NCBI GenBank assembly: GCA_021851865.1
Contig: JAJZBU010000003.1
Span: 43,505 to 107,504, forward strand
Length of the DNA stretch: 64,000 nt
From: Pseudomonadota bacterium
Lineage (GTDB): Bacteria; Pseudomonadota; Gammaproteobacteria; Pseudomonadales; Moraxellaceae
Reading direction: 5' to 3'
Numbering within the stretch: position 1 is the stretch's first letter; each line of letters opens with the position of its first letter. The position numbers were made by a program, and so were the translations under genes. This document shows positions 10,535-19,496 of this stretch, in pieces. The notes under the pieces are model-generated. The model did no database searches. It saw nothing but the letters and a program-made list of their open reading frames with translations, and had not been told where the DNA came from.

Positions 10535-11820
10535 ACAAGATCCTCATCGCGGTGCTGATCCTCATCGCCGCGGCGCTGGGAGCGGCCGGCGAGCGCTGGC
10601 TGCACTTTCCGGCGGCTCTCGCCAGCGTCGCCCGTTCCACACCACGGGCGGCGCCAGCACGGCGCGTGCTCTACTGGTACGACCCGATGCAACCCAGCGT
10701 GCACTTCGATCATCCCGGCAAGTCACCGAGCATGAATATGGACCTGCTGCCCAAGTACGCGACCAGTGGCGGTAGTAGCGCCGTCCTGATTCCGACAGCA
10801 CAGAGCCAGGCTCTGGGCATGCGACTGGGCACCGTGCATCGGGGTCTCCTGCGCTCCCATCTGCATGTCAGCGCCGTCGTCGCCTATGACGACCGCCAGT
10901 TGAGCGTGCTGCAGGCACGTACCGATGGCTATCTCGAGCAGGTGGTGCCGCACACCGCCGGCGATCTTGTGCGTCAGGGTGAACTCCTCGCCACCTTGCG
11001 CGCGCCCGCCTGGACGTCGGCGCAAGCCGAGGAACGGGCCTTGCGCCACGCCGGTGACAGCGACTTGGCACAGGCGGCACAGCAGCGTCTACGTGCGCTC
11101 GGCATGAGCCGTAGGCAGATACAAGGTCTCCAGCAGGGTGCGCCGGTGACCGACCGCATCCCGATCCGCGCACCGCGCTCTGGCGTGTTGCTGAGCGCCG
11201 ATCTGCGCGTCGGCATGACGGTGACGCGCGGGCAAACCCTGGCGCGCGTCAACGGCCTCGACAGCGTCTGGCTGGAGGCGGCCGTGCCACAGGCACAGGC
11301 GGCGCAAATACGGGTGGGCCAGGCTGCCACCTTGAACATCGCCGGTAGCACGCCGACACCGCTGTCGGGACGGGTGCTCGACATCCTGCCCGCACTGAAT
11401 GCTGACAACCGCAGCCTGAACGTGCGCCTGCAGATGCCTAATGCCGATCATCGCCTGCACCCGGGCATGTATGGCGAAGTCGACCTACTGCACACCGATG
11501 GCGAACATCTGCTGGTACCAAGCGCAGCGATACTGAACAGCGGTCAGCGCACCCTCGTCTTCCTGGCGCAAGGAAGTGGCCGCTATCTACCGGTGGAAGT
11601 CAGGGTGGGCAGCACCGCAGATGGGATGAGCGAGATCCTGCAAGGATTGCAGGCTGGCGACCAGGTCGTGGTGTCCGGGCAGTTTCTCCTCGACTCCGAG
11701 GCCAATCTCAACGATCTGCCGATCCGCCCCCTGGCGCCACCAGCAGCCGCCGAGCCGACGCGAAAAGCTGCTGCAGCGCAGCATCAGACCCGCGGCATGG
11801 CCGACATGGGGGGCATGTGA
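10531..11820 (+). CDS. cusB: Copper/silver efflux periplasmic adaptor, CusB-like
   Basis: Membrane-fusion adaptor linking the permease and the outer membrane channel. The 429-residue protein has an N-terminal membrane anchor, then the heavy-metal-binding segment YWYDPMQP ... [12 protein letters not shown]. Met53, Met68 and Met70 correspond to the three methionines that bind Cu(I) in CusB. Next come the lipoyl ([22 protein letters not shown]), alpha-hairpin, beta-barrel and membrane-proximal domains, and the tail is Met/His-rich ([12 protein letters not shown]). It overlaps cusC and cusA by four bases each. Escherichia coli CusB has 407 residues; the extra length is mostly the C-terminal tail. 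Confidence 0.9.
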   Translation: MNKILIAVLILIAAALGAAGERWLHFPAALASVARSTPRAAPARRVLYWYDPMQPSVHFDHPGKSPSMNMDLLPKYATSGGSSAVLIPTAQSQALGMRLGTVHRGLLRSHLHVSAVVAYDDRQLSVLQARTDGYLEQVVPHTAGDLVRQGELLATLRAPAWTSAQAEERALRHAGDSDLAQAAQQRLRALGMSRRQIQGLQQGAPVTDRIPIRAPRSGVLLSADLRVGMTVTRGQTLARVNGLDSVWLEAAVPQAQAAQIRVGQAATLNIAGSTPTPLSGRVLDILPALNADNRSLNVRLQMPNADHRLHPGMYGEVDLLHTDGEHLLVPSAAILNSGQRTLVFLAQGSGRYLPVEVRVGSTADGMSEILQGLQAGDQVVVSGQFLLDSEANLNDLPIRPLAPPAAAEPTRKAAAAQHQTRGMADMGGM

Positions 11821-14800
11821 TGCTCAACCACCTCATACGCTGGTCGGTGCACAACCGCTTGCTGGTGCTCATGCTCGCCCTGTTCGCCGCCGCCGCCGGG
11901 CTGCTGGCCATCGATGTGACGCCCGTCGATGCTCTGCCCGATCTGTCCGACACCCAGGTCATCGTGCGCGCCGAGTACCGCGGACAGCCACCGCAGGTGG
12001 TGCAGGACCAGGTCGGCTACCCGCTGGCGACGGCGATGTTGTCGGTGCCCATGGCGAAAACCGTGCGCGCCTATTCGCTCTATGGCGACGCTTATCTCTA
12101 CATTCTGTTCGACCAGGGTACTGACCTCTACTGGGCGCGCTCACGCGTGCTGGAGGCCATGAGCCAGGTGCAGTCACGTCTGCCGGCCGGAGTGCGCCTC
12201 AGCCTGGGACCGGATGCGACCGGGGTCGGCTGGATTTTCGAGTACGCCCTGGTCGATCGCAGTGGCCGCCACGACATCAGCGAACTGCGCTCCCTGCAAG
12301 ACTGGTTTTTGCGCTATCAGCTGAAGACCGTCCCCAACGTCGCCGAAGTCGCGAGTCTCGGCGGCATGGTGCGACAGTACCAGGTGGTGGTCGATCCGAT
12401 CCGTCTCGCCAGTCAGCGCCTGAGCATCACCGACGTCGTGCGCGCCCTGCAGCGCGGCAACAGTGAAACGGGCGGCGGCGTGGTGGAACTGGCGGAGACC
12501 GATTTCATGGTGCGCGCCCACGGCTATCTGCGCCACCTCGAAGACTTTCGGCAGATCCCTCTGAAAACCGACAGCAGCGGCACCGTCGTGCGCCTCGGTG
12601 ACGTCGCGCGTGTGCAACTGGGTCCACAGATGCGCCTCGGCGTCGCTGAACTCGACGGCCAGGGGGAAGTAGCCGGTGGCGTGGTGCTGCTGCGTTCCGG
12701 CAAGAACGCCAAGACCACCATCGATGGAGTTCGCGCGCGCTTGGCCGAGCTGCAAAAGAGCCTGCCCGCCGGGGTGGAGGTCGTGCCCACCTACGACCGC
12801 TCCGAACTCATCGATCGCGCCATCGACAACCTGCGCCACAAGCTGTTGGAAGAATTCGTCGTCGTTGCGCTGGTCACCCTGCTCTTTCTGGGGCACCTGC
12901 GCTCCAGCCTGGTCGCCATCCTGTCGCTGCCGCTGGCGGTGATGCTGGCCTTCATCGTCATGAACCGTCTCGGCGTCAACGCCAACATCATGTCCCTGGG
13001 CGGCATCGCCATCGCCATCGGCGCCATGATCGACGCCGCCGTGGTGATGATCGAAAATGCCCACAAACATCTCGAAACCTGGCAGGAAGGGCACCCTGGG
13101 CAACGCCTGGAAGGCGAAGAGCGCTGGCAGCTCATCATTGCAGCGGCCTGCGAGGTGGGCCCAGCACTGTTTTTCAGCCTGCTCATCATCACCGTCTCCT
13201 TTTTGCCGGTGTTCAGCCTGCAAGGTCAGGAGGGGCGATTGTTCGCACCGCTGGCCTACACCAAGACCCTGGTCATGGCTGCAGCGGCACTGCTGGCAGT
13301 GACTCTGGTGCCGGTGCTGATGGGTTACTGGATACGCGGCCACATCGCCGCCGAAACCTCCCACCCCCTCAACCGCCTGCTGATCCGCCTCTATGAGCCG
13401 CTGCTCACCCACGTCCTCGCCCACCCTTATCGGACAATCGCGCTCGCCGCCGGCATCGCCGCCAGCTCCTGGTGGCCATGGACGCATGTCGGCGGTGAGT
13501 TTCTGCCACCGCTGGATGAGGGGACACTGCTGTACATGCCCTCGGCGCTGCCTGGCATGTCGGCGCAGCAGGCAGCGCATGTGCTGCAGATCACCGACCG
13601 CCTGATCAAGAGCGTGCCCGAGGTCGATCACGTTTTCGGCAAGGCCGGCCGTGCTGATACCGCCACCGACCCCGCCCCCCTGGAGATGTTCGAGACGGTC
13701 ATCACCTTCAAACCACGCTCGCAATGGCGGCCGGGCATGACGCCGGAGAAGCTGCGCGATGAGCTGGATCGGCGGGTGCAGGTGCCTGGCCTCAGCAACC
13801 TCTGGGTACCGCCGATACGCAGTCGTATCGACATGCTCTCCACCGGCATCAAGAGCCCCATCGGCATCAAAGTCAATGGCAGCGATCTCCAGCAGATCGA
13901 CGCCGTCGCCCAGGCCGTGTCCCGGGTCGCCGCCCGGGTCGCCGGGGTTACCTCATCCTTTGCCGAACGCCTGCAGGGTGGGCACTACATCGACATCCGT
14001 ATCGACCGCCTGGCCGCCGGGCGCTATGGACTCAACATCGCTGACGTGCAGGAGGTGGTCAACCAGGCGATCGGTGGCGCCGACGTCGGCGAAGTGGTCG
14101 CTGGCGTGGCGCGCTATCCGATCAATGTGCGCTATCCCCGCACCTGGCGCGATAGCCCGGAAAAACTGGCGCAACTGCTGTTTGTGACACCCCTGGGGGA
14201 GCAGATCCGTTTAGGCGACGTAGCGCAGATTCGTTTGCTGGATGGCCCGCCCATGCTGCGCAGCGAGAATGCTCTGCCTTCCACCTGGATCTACATCGAT
14301 ATCGCCCACCGCGACCTGGCTTCAGTGGTCCATGATCTGCGCCAGACCATCAACCACCAGGTCCACCTGCCGCCAGGCGTCAGCCTCAGCTATTCCGGGC
14401 AGTTTGAGTCCATGCAGCATGCCGCTGCACGTCTGCGTCTTGCCATACCGGCGACCCTGCTGCTCATCTTCATCCTGCTCTACCTGACCTTTCGCCGTCT
14501 CGACGAAGCCCTGCTCATCATGCTCTCCCTGCCGCTCGCCCTCGCCGGCGGCATCTGGCTGGTCTGGCTCCTCGACTACAAGCTATCGGTGGCGGTCGGA
14601 GTGGGCTTCATCGCCTTGGCCGGGGTCGCCGCTGAGTTCGGCGTGATCATGCTCATCTATCTGCGCCAGGCCTTGCAGCGGCGGGAAAAGGACGGTCAAC
14701 CGCTCAGTACCGCCGACCTTCGCGCCGCCATCCATGCCGGCGCCGTGCAGCGTGTCCGTCCCAAAGCCATGACCGTGGCCGTCATCCTCGTCGGTCTGGC

Positions 14801-14957
14801 GCCGGTGCTGCTCGGCTCCGGTACCGGCTCGGAGATCATGCGCCGCATCGCCGCCCCCATGGTCGGCGGCATGATCACGGCGCCCCTGCTGTCGATGCTG
14901 CTGGTTCCGGCGGTGTACGACCTGATGCAGCGGCGCACACGCCGAGCACGCCCATGA
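11817..14957 (+). CDS. cusA: Heavy-metal efflux RND permease, CusA (Cu(I)/Ag(I))
   Basis: Proton-driven inner-membrane pump of 1046 residues with the 12-helix RND plan and two large periplasmic loops. The HME signature [19 protein letters not shown] begins near residue 402 and includes the proton-relay Asp. Three methionines that form the Cu(I)/Ag(I) site in Escherichia coli CusA (573, 623, 672) are each present one position later: Met574 in [10 protein letters not shown], Met624 in PLEMFET, Met673 in [12 protein letters not shown]. This argues for Cu(I)/Ag(I) rather than Co/Zn/Cd. It is the last gene of the overlapping cusCBA trio. No cusF chaperone follows, but a Met-rich small protein does. 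Confidence 0.94.
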   Translation: MMLNHLIRWSVHNRLLVLMLALFAAAAGLLAIDVTPVDALPDLSDTQVIVRAEYRGQPPQVVQDQVGYPLATAMLSVPMAKTVRAYSLYGDAYLYILFDQGTDLYWARSRVLEAMSQVQSRLPAGVRLSLGPDATGVGWIFEYALVDRSGRHDISELRSLQDWFLRYQLKTVPNVAEVASLGGMVRQYQVVVDPIRLASQRLSITDVVRALQRGNSETGGGVVELAETDFMVRAHGYLRHLEDFRQIPLKTDSSGTVVRLGDVARVQLGPQMRLGVAELDGQGEVAGGVVLLRSGKNAKTTIDGVRARLAELQKSLPAGVEVVPTYDRSELIDRAIDNLRHKLLEEFVVVALVTLLFLGHLRSSLVAILSLPLAVMLAFIVMNRLGVNANIMSLGGIAIAIGAMIDAAVVMIENAHKHLETWQEGHPGQRLEGEERWQLIIAAACEVGPALFFSLLIITVSFLPVFSLQGQEGRLFAPLAYTKTLVMAAAALLAVTLVPVLMGYWIRGHIAAETSHPLNRLLIRLYEPLLTHVLAHPYRTIALAAGIAASSWWPWTHVGGEFLPPLDEGTLLYMPSALPGMSAQQAAHVLQITDRLIKSVPEVDHVFGKAGRADTATDPAPLEMFETVITFKPRSQWRPGMTPEKLRDELDRRVQVPGLSNLWVPPIRSRIDMLSTGIKSPIGIKVNGSDLQQIDAVAQAVSRVAARVAGVTSSFAERLQGGHYIDIRIDRLAAGRYGLNIADVQEVVNQAIGGADVGEVVAGVARYPINVRYPRTWRDSPEKLAQLLFVTPLGEQIRLGDVAQIRLLDGPPMLRSENALPSTWIYIDIAHRDLASVVHDLRQTINHQVHLPPGVSLSYSGQFESMQHAAARLRLAIPATLLLIFILLYLTFRRLDEALLIMLSLPLALAGGIWLVWLLDYKLSVAVGVGFIALAGVAAEFGVIMLIYLRQALQRREKDGQPLSTADLRAAIHAGAVQRVRPKAMTVAVILVGLAPVLLGSGTGSEIMRRIAAPMVGGMITAPLLSMLLVPAVYDLMQRRTRRARP

Positions 14958-15018
14958 AACCCATCAAGCGCTATACCGACAAGATCCCCTTCATCACCGC
15001 GTGCACAAGGAGCACATC

Positions 15019-15330
15019 ATGAAAAGTCGCATCGTCGTAACAACCGTTTTGACCTCTTGCCTGTGGTTCAGCGGCCTCGCCCTGGCGGACGCAGATGCCA
15101 CGGCGACGGGAGCAAACATGCAAGGCATGGACATGCCGCACATGGACATGAAAGGCATGAAAAAAACCCCGGCTCAGCAAGCTGCCGCCAAAGACAAGAA
15201 ATGTCTGGATCAGCATCAGGGTCTGATGGACAAGCCGGCCACCAAGAACGCGGCCAAATGCAACTACGCGCACCAGTACAAGATGTCTACACACAAAAAG
15301 GCTGCGGATGCGGTGAAGACCGCGCCCTAA
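15019..15330 (+). CDS. Small secreted Met/His-rich protein, probable periplasmic copper binder
   Basis: A 103-residue protein with a signal peptide (about 1-23, ending ALA before DAD). It has a methionine- and histidine-rich stretch with Met at 34, 37, 39, 42, 44 and 47 (MQGMDMPHMDMKGM). The C-terminal half has two cysteines (62 and 81) and several histidines and lysines. An AAGGAG ribosome site lies seven bases before ATG 15019. It follows cusA by 61 bases and may take the place of the periplasmic chaperone CusF, although it has no CusF-like fold signature. Metal binding is inferred from composition. Confidence 0.7.
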   Translation: MKSRIVVTTVLTSCLWFSGLALADADATATGANMQGMDMPHMDMKGMKKTPAQQAAAKDKKCLDQHQGLMDKPATKNAAKCNYAHQYKMSTHKKAADAVKTAP

Positions 15331-15352
15331 AGCAGAGCAGTGCGCTAGCGTC

Positions 15353-15396
15353 ATGGGCGGTGTGCAGGTCGGGATCCTGCTCACCGCCTTGCCCAT
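15353..15396 (+). terminator. Long hairpin after the copper cluster, possible terminator
   Basis: Arms ATGGGC-GGTG-T-GCAGG and CCTGC-T-CACC-(GCCTT bulge)-GCCCAT fold back on each other. T-rich sequence (TTTTTAATATTTTTT) begins about 13 bases after the stem. It sits just after the last copper gene. The stem is strong, but the gap before the T tract is larger than in a classic intrinsic terminator. Confidence 0.45.
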
Positions 15397-15504
15397 CCGA
15401 CGCCGCCATTTTTAATATTTTTTCATTGACGCATTGACAAGCTGCCTCCGCTCTTGCTCTCATCACCAGCATCCGAGCCCATCGTTCTCGTCGCAGGGAT
15501 TGCC

Positions 15505-16068
15505 ATGAAGATCTGCCCGATTGCCGCCCGCCTAGGCCGACTGTGTCGGAGTCTTTTGCCCCTTCTGCTGCTATTCCCGGCGCTCAGCCACGCCGATCCG
15601 CAGCCCGGCTTCGGCCTCGCCTTGGCTCTCGCCGAGCATCATGCCGATGTCAGCTTCAACCAGGCACCCTTTCAGGTCTACAACAGCCACGGCGCTGGTC
15701 TCGCCGGTGACGCCCAGTTCGTCATCAATCCGAACTGGTCCCTCGACCCCTATCTCGAATTCGCCTACGAGCACAGTCACGGCGACGTGCAGACGGCGCT
15801 GATCAACGCCTCTGGCGGCCTCATGCTGCGCCACTGGTGGCAGAACGTCTACGTCGGACCGGCGCTCGAGTATGGCGTCGAGGGTCTGTTGCAGAACCAG
15901 ACGGTGCGGCGCAGCAGCTTCGGACCGGGCGTCGGCGTCGGTGCCGGCTACGAGTCGCCACGCGGCCTCACCCTCGGCGTGCAGCTCGATGCGCCGCAGG
16001 CCCTGTACTTTAGCCGTGATCAGCGCCGTTCCGGCGTCTGGCTCACCCTCGGTTACCGCTGGCATTAA
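15505..16068 (+). CDS. Small outer-membrane beta-barrel-like protein of unknown function
   Basis: A 187-residue protein with a long signal peptide (about 1-32, ending LSHA before DPQP). The mature part alternates aromatic and polar residues (SLDPYLEFAYEHS, NVYVGPALEYGVEG, GYESPRGLTLGVQL, SGVWLTLGYRWH) and ends close to an aromatic residue, as outer-membrane barrels do. No catalytic His/Ser motif of PagL-type lipid A deacylases could be fixed. The ATG at 15505 starts the signal peptide. It is followed 12 bases later by another exported protein in the same direction, so the two form a pair of unknown role. Confidence 0.55.
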   Translation: MKICPIAARLGRLCRSLLPLLLLFPALSHADPQPGFGLALALAEHHADVSFNQAPFQVYNSHGAGLAGDAQFVINPNWSLDPYLEFAYEHSHGDVQTALINASGGLMLRHWWQNVYVGPALEYGVEGLLQNQTVRRSSFGPGVGVGAGYESPRGLTLGVQLDAPQALYFSRDQRRSGVWLTLGYRWH

Positions 16069-16080
16069 GGAGTCCGCCGC

Positions 16081-16818
16081 ATGCGCTCTTCACTGATCCT
16101 GCTCTGTGTCGGCGGTCTGGGCCTGAGTTCGCTGACTTTTGCTGCCTCCGATGCCGCCGTCGGCACGGTCAGTACCTCAGCCCTGGAAGGTATCAAGGCC
16201 GTCGATGCCCTGTTCAATGGCAGCGAGCTGCAGCTCGGGCTGCAGGCGCAGCAGGGTACTTTGACCCTGGCACGCGCCGGCGACCGTACCCAGCTCACCG
16301 ACAATGGCTCGCTTGCCCTGCTCGCCACCGTCAACAGTCCGGCGCATCCCTGGTTCGACTGGGGCATGAGCGACGGTGGCCACGTCCGCCTCGCCTTCGA
16401 CTGGATGGCTACCGCCAACATCCTCGGCGTGCATGAGCAACTGCTCGGCTCCGCCACGTCCGGCAGCAACATCGGTACCGGCGTCACCGGTGGCTACATC
16501 GCCGCCGCGCCGCGACTGCGCCTGTCCATGGGGCCGCTGTACGCCGGCCGGCCAATCTACTGGAGTTACAGCCTGGCCCTCGGGGCCGCCGTGCTCGATG
16601 ACCATGGCACCGCCCAGTTCAACCAGGGCAGCGCCGCCTACGTCGCCGCCGTGCGCGGCGAACCGGTGCTCACCGAATACATGGACAACCGCTGGGTGCT
16701 GACCACCGGACGCTGGAACACCGTCTTCAGCGCCGAATACCTCGCCGGTCGCCAGCAAGGCTATGGACTGAACTACTACAACTTCTCCGTCGGTCTCGCC
16801 TACGCCCTCGGTCTGTAA
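16081..16818 (+). CDS. Exported protein of unknown function, probable envelope barrel
   Basis: A 245-residue protein with a signal peptide (about 1-21, ending TFA before ASDA). The mature sequence is rich in Gly, Ala, Ser, Thr and aromatic residues, with strand-like segments such as HVRLAFDWMATANILG, RLRLSMGPLYAG and YYNFSVGLAYALGL. The last of these resembles a terminal outer-membrane strand, although it ends in Leu. No family was recognised. It follows the preceding barrel-like gene by 12 bases with an AAGGAG just upstream of the start and is probably co-transcribed with it. Confidence 0.5.
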   Translation: MRSSLILLCVGGLGLSSLTFAASDAAVGTVSTSALEGIKAVDALFNGSELQLGLQAQQGTLTLARAGDRTQLTDNGSLALLATVNSPAHPWFDWGMSDGGHVRLAFDWMATANILGVHEQLLGSATSGSNIGTGVTGGYIAAAPRLRLSMGPLYAGRPIYWSYSLALGAAVLDDHGTAQFNQGSAAYVAAVRGEPVLTEYMDNRWVLTTGRWNTVFSAEYLAGRQQGYGLNYYNFSVGLAYALGL

Positions 16819-16836
16819 AGGCGTGCGGCAGCGCCT

Positions 16837-17448
16837 TCATCGCGCTGCCGTCGCCAGCAGATGCTCCTCGACATCGCGTAGACGGTCTTTGCCAAACCAC
16901 ATCTGCGCCCCGATGAAGAAGGTCGGCAGGCCGAAGGCGCCGCGCGCCACCACCGCCGCCGTGTCGTCGATCAGCGCCTGCTTCACCTCGGGCTGAGCGC
17001 TGGCGGCGATGATGGCTTCGGCGGCGAGGCCGGCGTCGCGCAAGGTCTGCTGGAAGATCGCTGGATCATCGAGTTGGCGCGGCTCCTCCCACATATAATG
17101 AAAAAGCGCCGCCGTGTACGGCGCCAGCAGGTCGAGCGACTGCGCCGCGACGGCGCCACGCATGGCCATCAGGGTGTTGACGGGAAAGAAGGGGTTCATG
17201 CGGAACTCGGTGAGGCGGTGCTGCTCGATGAAGCGCTGCATCTCCAGATGCTCGTAGGCGAGCTTGTTGGGAATGTGGGCATAGGCCATGACCGGTGACT
17301 GGTTGCCGGTGGCCTTGAAGATGCCGCCGAGAAGACAGGGCCGGTAGACGAACTTGGCGCCGGTGCGCGCCGCCAGAGCGGGAATGAGCCGATGCGCGAG
17401 ATAAGCGTTCGGACTGCCGACATCGAAAAAGAATTCCACGGTTTGCAT
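16837..17448 (-). CDS. 2-hydroxychromene-2-carboxylate isomerase family protein (DsbA-like fold, kappa GST type)
   Basis: Members of this family are thioredoxin-fold enzymes that use glutathione; the founding enzyme isomerises a naphthalene degradation intermediate. The 203-residue protein has FFFDVGSPNAYLA at the N-terminus with the conserved active-site serine (Ser12), the family's RPCLLGGIFKATGN, and GAFGLPTFFIGAQMWFGKDRL near the end. It lies 48 bases downstream of the SDR gene on the same strand, so both are likely under the TetR repressor encoded divergently. The true substrate here is unknown; a role in breakdown of an aromatic or lipid compound is inferred. Confidence 0.82.
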   Translation of the reverse strand: MQTVEFFFDVGSPNAYLAHRLIPALAARTGAKFVYRPCLLGGIFKATGNQSPVMAYAHIPNKLAYEHLEMQRFIEQHRLTEFRMNPFFPVNTLMAMRGAVAAQSLDLLAPYTAALFHYMWEEPRQLDDPAIFQQTLRDAGLAAEAIIAASAQPEVKQALIDDTAAVVARGAFGLPTFFIGAQMWFGKDRLRDVEEHLLATAAR

Positions 17449-17496
17449 ACGGACCTCACATATTGAGCTGGGGATGAATGGGGGGGACTGGCGTTC

Positions 17497-18231
17497 TCAC
17501 CAACTTTCCATATAAGGACGCAGATCCATCTCGTGCGTCCAGGCGTCACGCGGTTGCGCATGCAACAGCCAGTAGTTCTCGGCGATGTGATCAGGATCGA
17601 GGATGCCGCCGCGCGGCAGGCGTTCGGCGTACATCTCCGGCAAGGTATCGCGGATGAACTGCGTATCGATAGCGCCGTCGACGACGACGTGCGCGACATG
17701 GATGCCGCGTGGCCCGAGTTCACGCGCCATGCTTTGCGCCAGGGAGCGCAGCGCGAACTTGGCGCCGGAAAAAGCAGCGAAGTTGGCAGAACCACGCATG
17801 CCGGCGGTGGCGCCGGTGAAGAGAATCGTGCCACGACCGCGCGCCACCATGCGCTTGGCGACCTCGCGTCCACTGAGGAAACCGGCAAAACAGGCCATCT
17901 CCCAGATCTTGTGGTATTTGCGCGCCGTCTCCTCGAGGATGGAGCAAGGCACATTGGCGCCGATGTTGAAGACGAAGACCTCGATCGGACCGATGTCGCG
18001 TTCGATGTCATCGACCAGCGCGACGACCTCCTCCTCCTTGCGCGCGTCGGAAGCGAAACCACGCGCGCGCCCGCCTTCAGCCTCGATACGTGCGACCAGG
18101 GGTGCCAGCTTGTCGGCGCTACGCCGCGTCACACAGGCATAGAGACCGGCGCGCGCGAAACGTCGGGCGATGGCACCGCCGGTGGCATCACCAGCGCCGA
18201 TGACGAGAGCGACAGGGGTGGTTGCGGTCAT
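17497..18231 (-). CDS. SDR family protein lacking the canonical catalytic tyrosine
   Basis: A 244-residue Rossmann-fold protein with a modified nucleotide-binding loop (VIGAGDATGGAIARRF near residue 11). The usual YxxxK active site reads FSGAK: Phe154 takes the place of Tyr, while Lys158 is kept. I recall other SDRs with a similar FxxAK-FALR-LAQSMARELGP-GIHVAHVV segment, so the change may be a subfamily trait rather than a mutation. Whether it is an oxidoreductase at all is uncertain. The start codon lies 20 bases from a perfect 12-bp palindrome, a likely TetR operator. It is co-directional with the isomerase gene downstream. Confidence 0.8.
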   Translation of the reverse strand: MTATTPVALVIGAGDATGGAIARRFARAGLYACVTRRSADKLAPLVARIEAEGGRARGFASDARKEEEVVALVDDIERDIGPIEVFVFNIGANVPCSILEETARKYHKIWEMACFAGFLSGREVAKRMVARGRGTILFTGATAGMRGSANFAAFSGAKFALRSLAQSMARELGPRGIHVAHVVVDGAIDTQFIRDTLPEMYAERLPRGGILDPDHIAENYWLLHAQPRDAWTHEMDLRPYMESW

Positions 18232-18250
18232 GCTCGACTCCTTTATTTAT

Positions 18251-18262
18251 GAACGATCGTTC
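18251..18262. promoter_or_regulatory. Probable TetR operator, copy 1
   Basis: GAACGATCGTTC is a perfect 12-bp palindrome just upstream of the SDR start. The same core occurs again 55 bases away in the same divergent intergenic region, next to a TetR-family gene. This is the usual arrangement for an autoregulated TetR repressor that also controls the divergent operon. Confidence 0.65.
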
Positions 18263-18306
18263 AACGAACAATCTACACCCTCCGCAAGCGCGGTCAAGTA
18301 TTATTT

Positions 18307-18316
18307 AACGATCGTT
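18307..18316. promoter_or_regulatory. Probable TetR operator, copy 2
   Basis: AACGATCGTT, the ten-base core of copy 1, recurs here, 66 bases ahead of the TetR-family gene. Both copies are preceded by an A/T-rich TTATTT stretch, so they may overlap the two divergent promoters. Confidence 0.62.
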
Positions 18317-18382
18317 TGAGCAATGACTGTCGGCAACAGCCTGGCTGTGGCATGATCGCGCTAAAGCTGGAGGGCAAGAGCG

Positions 18383-18994
18383 ATGCGAGTGCGGCAAGCA
18401 CAGAAAGAGGATACCCGTGAGCGTCTGCTCAGCGCTGGCGCGGCGGTGATCAAGCGAGGTGGCTTCGCCGCCACCGGCGTCGATCAGCTGATGCAGGCCG
18501 CTGGTCTCAGCGGCGCCGCTCTCTACGCCTACTTTCCGGGTAAGGCGGCTCTGCTCGCCGCCATCGTCGCGGTCGAGCTACCGCGCAGCCTGCGCCGCCT
18601 CACCGGCGAGGCCGACGAACCCGCCGAAACGGCACTGCGCCGTTGCCTGGACCGCTATCTGACGCTGGAACACGTGCAGCATCCCGAGCGTGGCTGTCTG
18701 TTGCCGGCCCTGGCTGCCGAGATGGCGCGCGCCGATGCCGCCCTTTTGCAGCAGGTGCACGCCGCCTGCCAGCCCTTCGAGGACTTTTGGGCGGCCAAAC
18801 TGCAGCGCCGTGACGCCGGCAACGTGCTGCTGGCGCAGTGTGTCGGTGCAATCACGATGGCGCGCCTGTGCCCGGACGCGGCGCAACAGCAGGTTCTGCT
18901 GGCAGCGAGCAAAGCCTGGCTGCTCACCAGCCTGCTGCCCGCGCCGGTCAGCGCGGCGCCTGCAGCCACTGGCGCAACTGCTGCGCATTCATGA
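18383..18994 (+). CDS. TetR/AcrR family transcriptional regulator
   Basis: A 203-residue repressor. The N-terminal helix-turn-helix domain is typical: [49 protein letters not shown], at about residues 10-58. The C-terminal ligand domain has [18 protein letters not shown], which is seen in regulators of the AcrR/YxaF type. Two palindromes in the divergent gap are its probable targets, so it should control the SDR/isomerase operon and itself. Its last 47 bases overlap the convergent trxC gene. The inducer is unknown. Confidence 0.87.
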   Translation: MRVRQAQKEDTRERLLSAGAAVIKRGGFAATGVDQLMQAAGLSGAALYAYFPGKAALLAAIVAVELPRSLRRLTGEADEPAETALRRCLDRYLTLEHVQHPERGCLLPALAAEMARADAALLQQVHAACQPFEDFWAAKLQRRDAGNVLLAQCVGAITMARLCPDAAQQQVLLAASKAWLLTSLLPAPVSAAPAATGATAAHS

Positions 18995-19367
18995 CGCCGG
19001 ACTGACGCGCCACTTCCTTGCCGCCTTGAAACAGGATCAAGGTGGGAATGCTGCGTATCTGGTACTGTGCCGCTGCACGCGGATTGGCGTCGGTGTCGAT
19101 CTTGACGAAACGCAGGTCGCGCAGGCTGCGCGCCGCTTCCTGGAAGAAAGGCGCCATCATCTTGCAGGGACCACACCAACTCGCCCAGAAATCGACGACG
19201 ACCGGCAGATCGCTACCCTGCAGATAGGCGGGCAGGCGCGCGTCATCGAGCTCGACGGGTGTTTCCGGCATCAAGCCTTCACCACAGGCGCCACAGCGCG
19301 GCCCTTCATGCAAGCGCTCGGCAGGCACCCGGTTACGCGCCGAACAGCGTGGACAGACGAGTTGCAT
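18948..19367 (-). CDS. trxC: Thioredoxin 2 (TrxC), zinc-finger thioredoxin
   Basis: Cytoplasmic disulfide reductase induced by oxidative stress in enterics. The 139-residue protein has the N-terminal zinc site of Trx2 (Cys5, Cys8, Cys25, Cys28), then the thioredoxin domain with [11 protein letters not shown] and the cis-proline segment SIPTLILF. The ATG at 19367 was chosen because GGAGGTGAG lies right before it and because it begins MQLVCPRC as in other TrxC. The frame is open 21 codons further upstream, without support. The 3' end overlaps the TetR gene by 47 bases, tail to tail. Confidence 0.93.
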   Translation of the reverse strand: MQLVCPRCSARNRVPAERLHEGPRCGACGEGLMPETPVELDDARLPAYLQGSDLPVVVDFWASWCGPCKMMAPFFQEAARSLRDLRFVKIDTDANPRAAAQYQIRSIPTLILFQGGKEVARQSGVMNAQQLRQWLQAPR

Positions 19368-19496
19368 ACTCACCTCCGCAAGGGTGGAAATTCTTTTTGC
19401 ATACACCCAGGGGTATGGGGTCGGCGCCACCAGGATTCAAGAGGCGCGCCGCCACGTGTTAAGATTCCTCACCTCTTTGCCTGGAATAGCCTGTCC

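Noticed and set aside
12174..13724. A 516-residue minus-strand open frame
   Set aside because: It is antisense to cusA, whose copper-binding methionines and RND motifs are clear.
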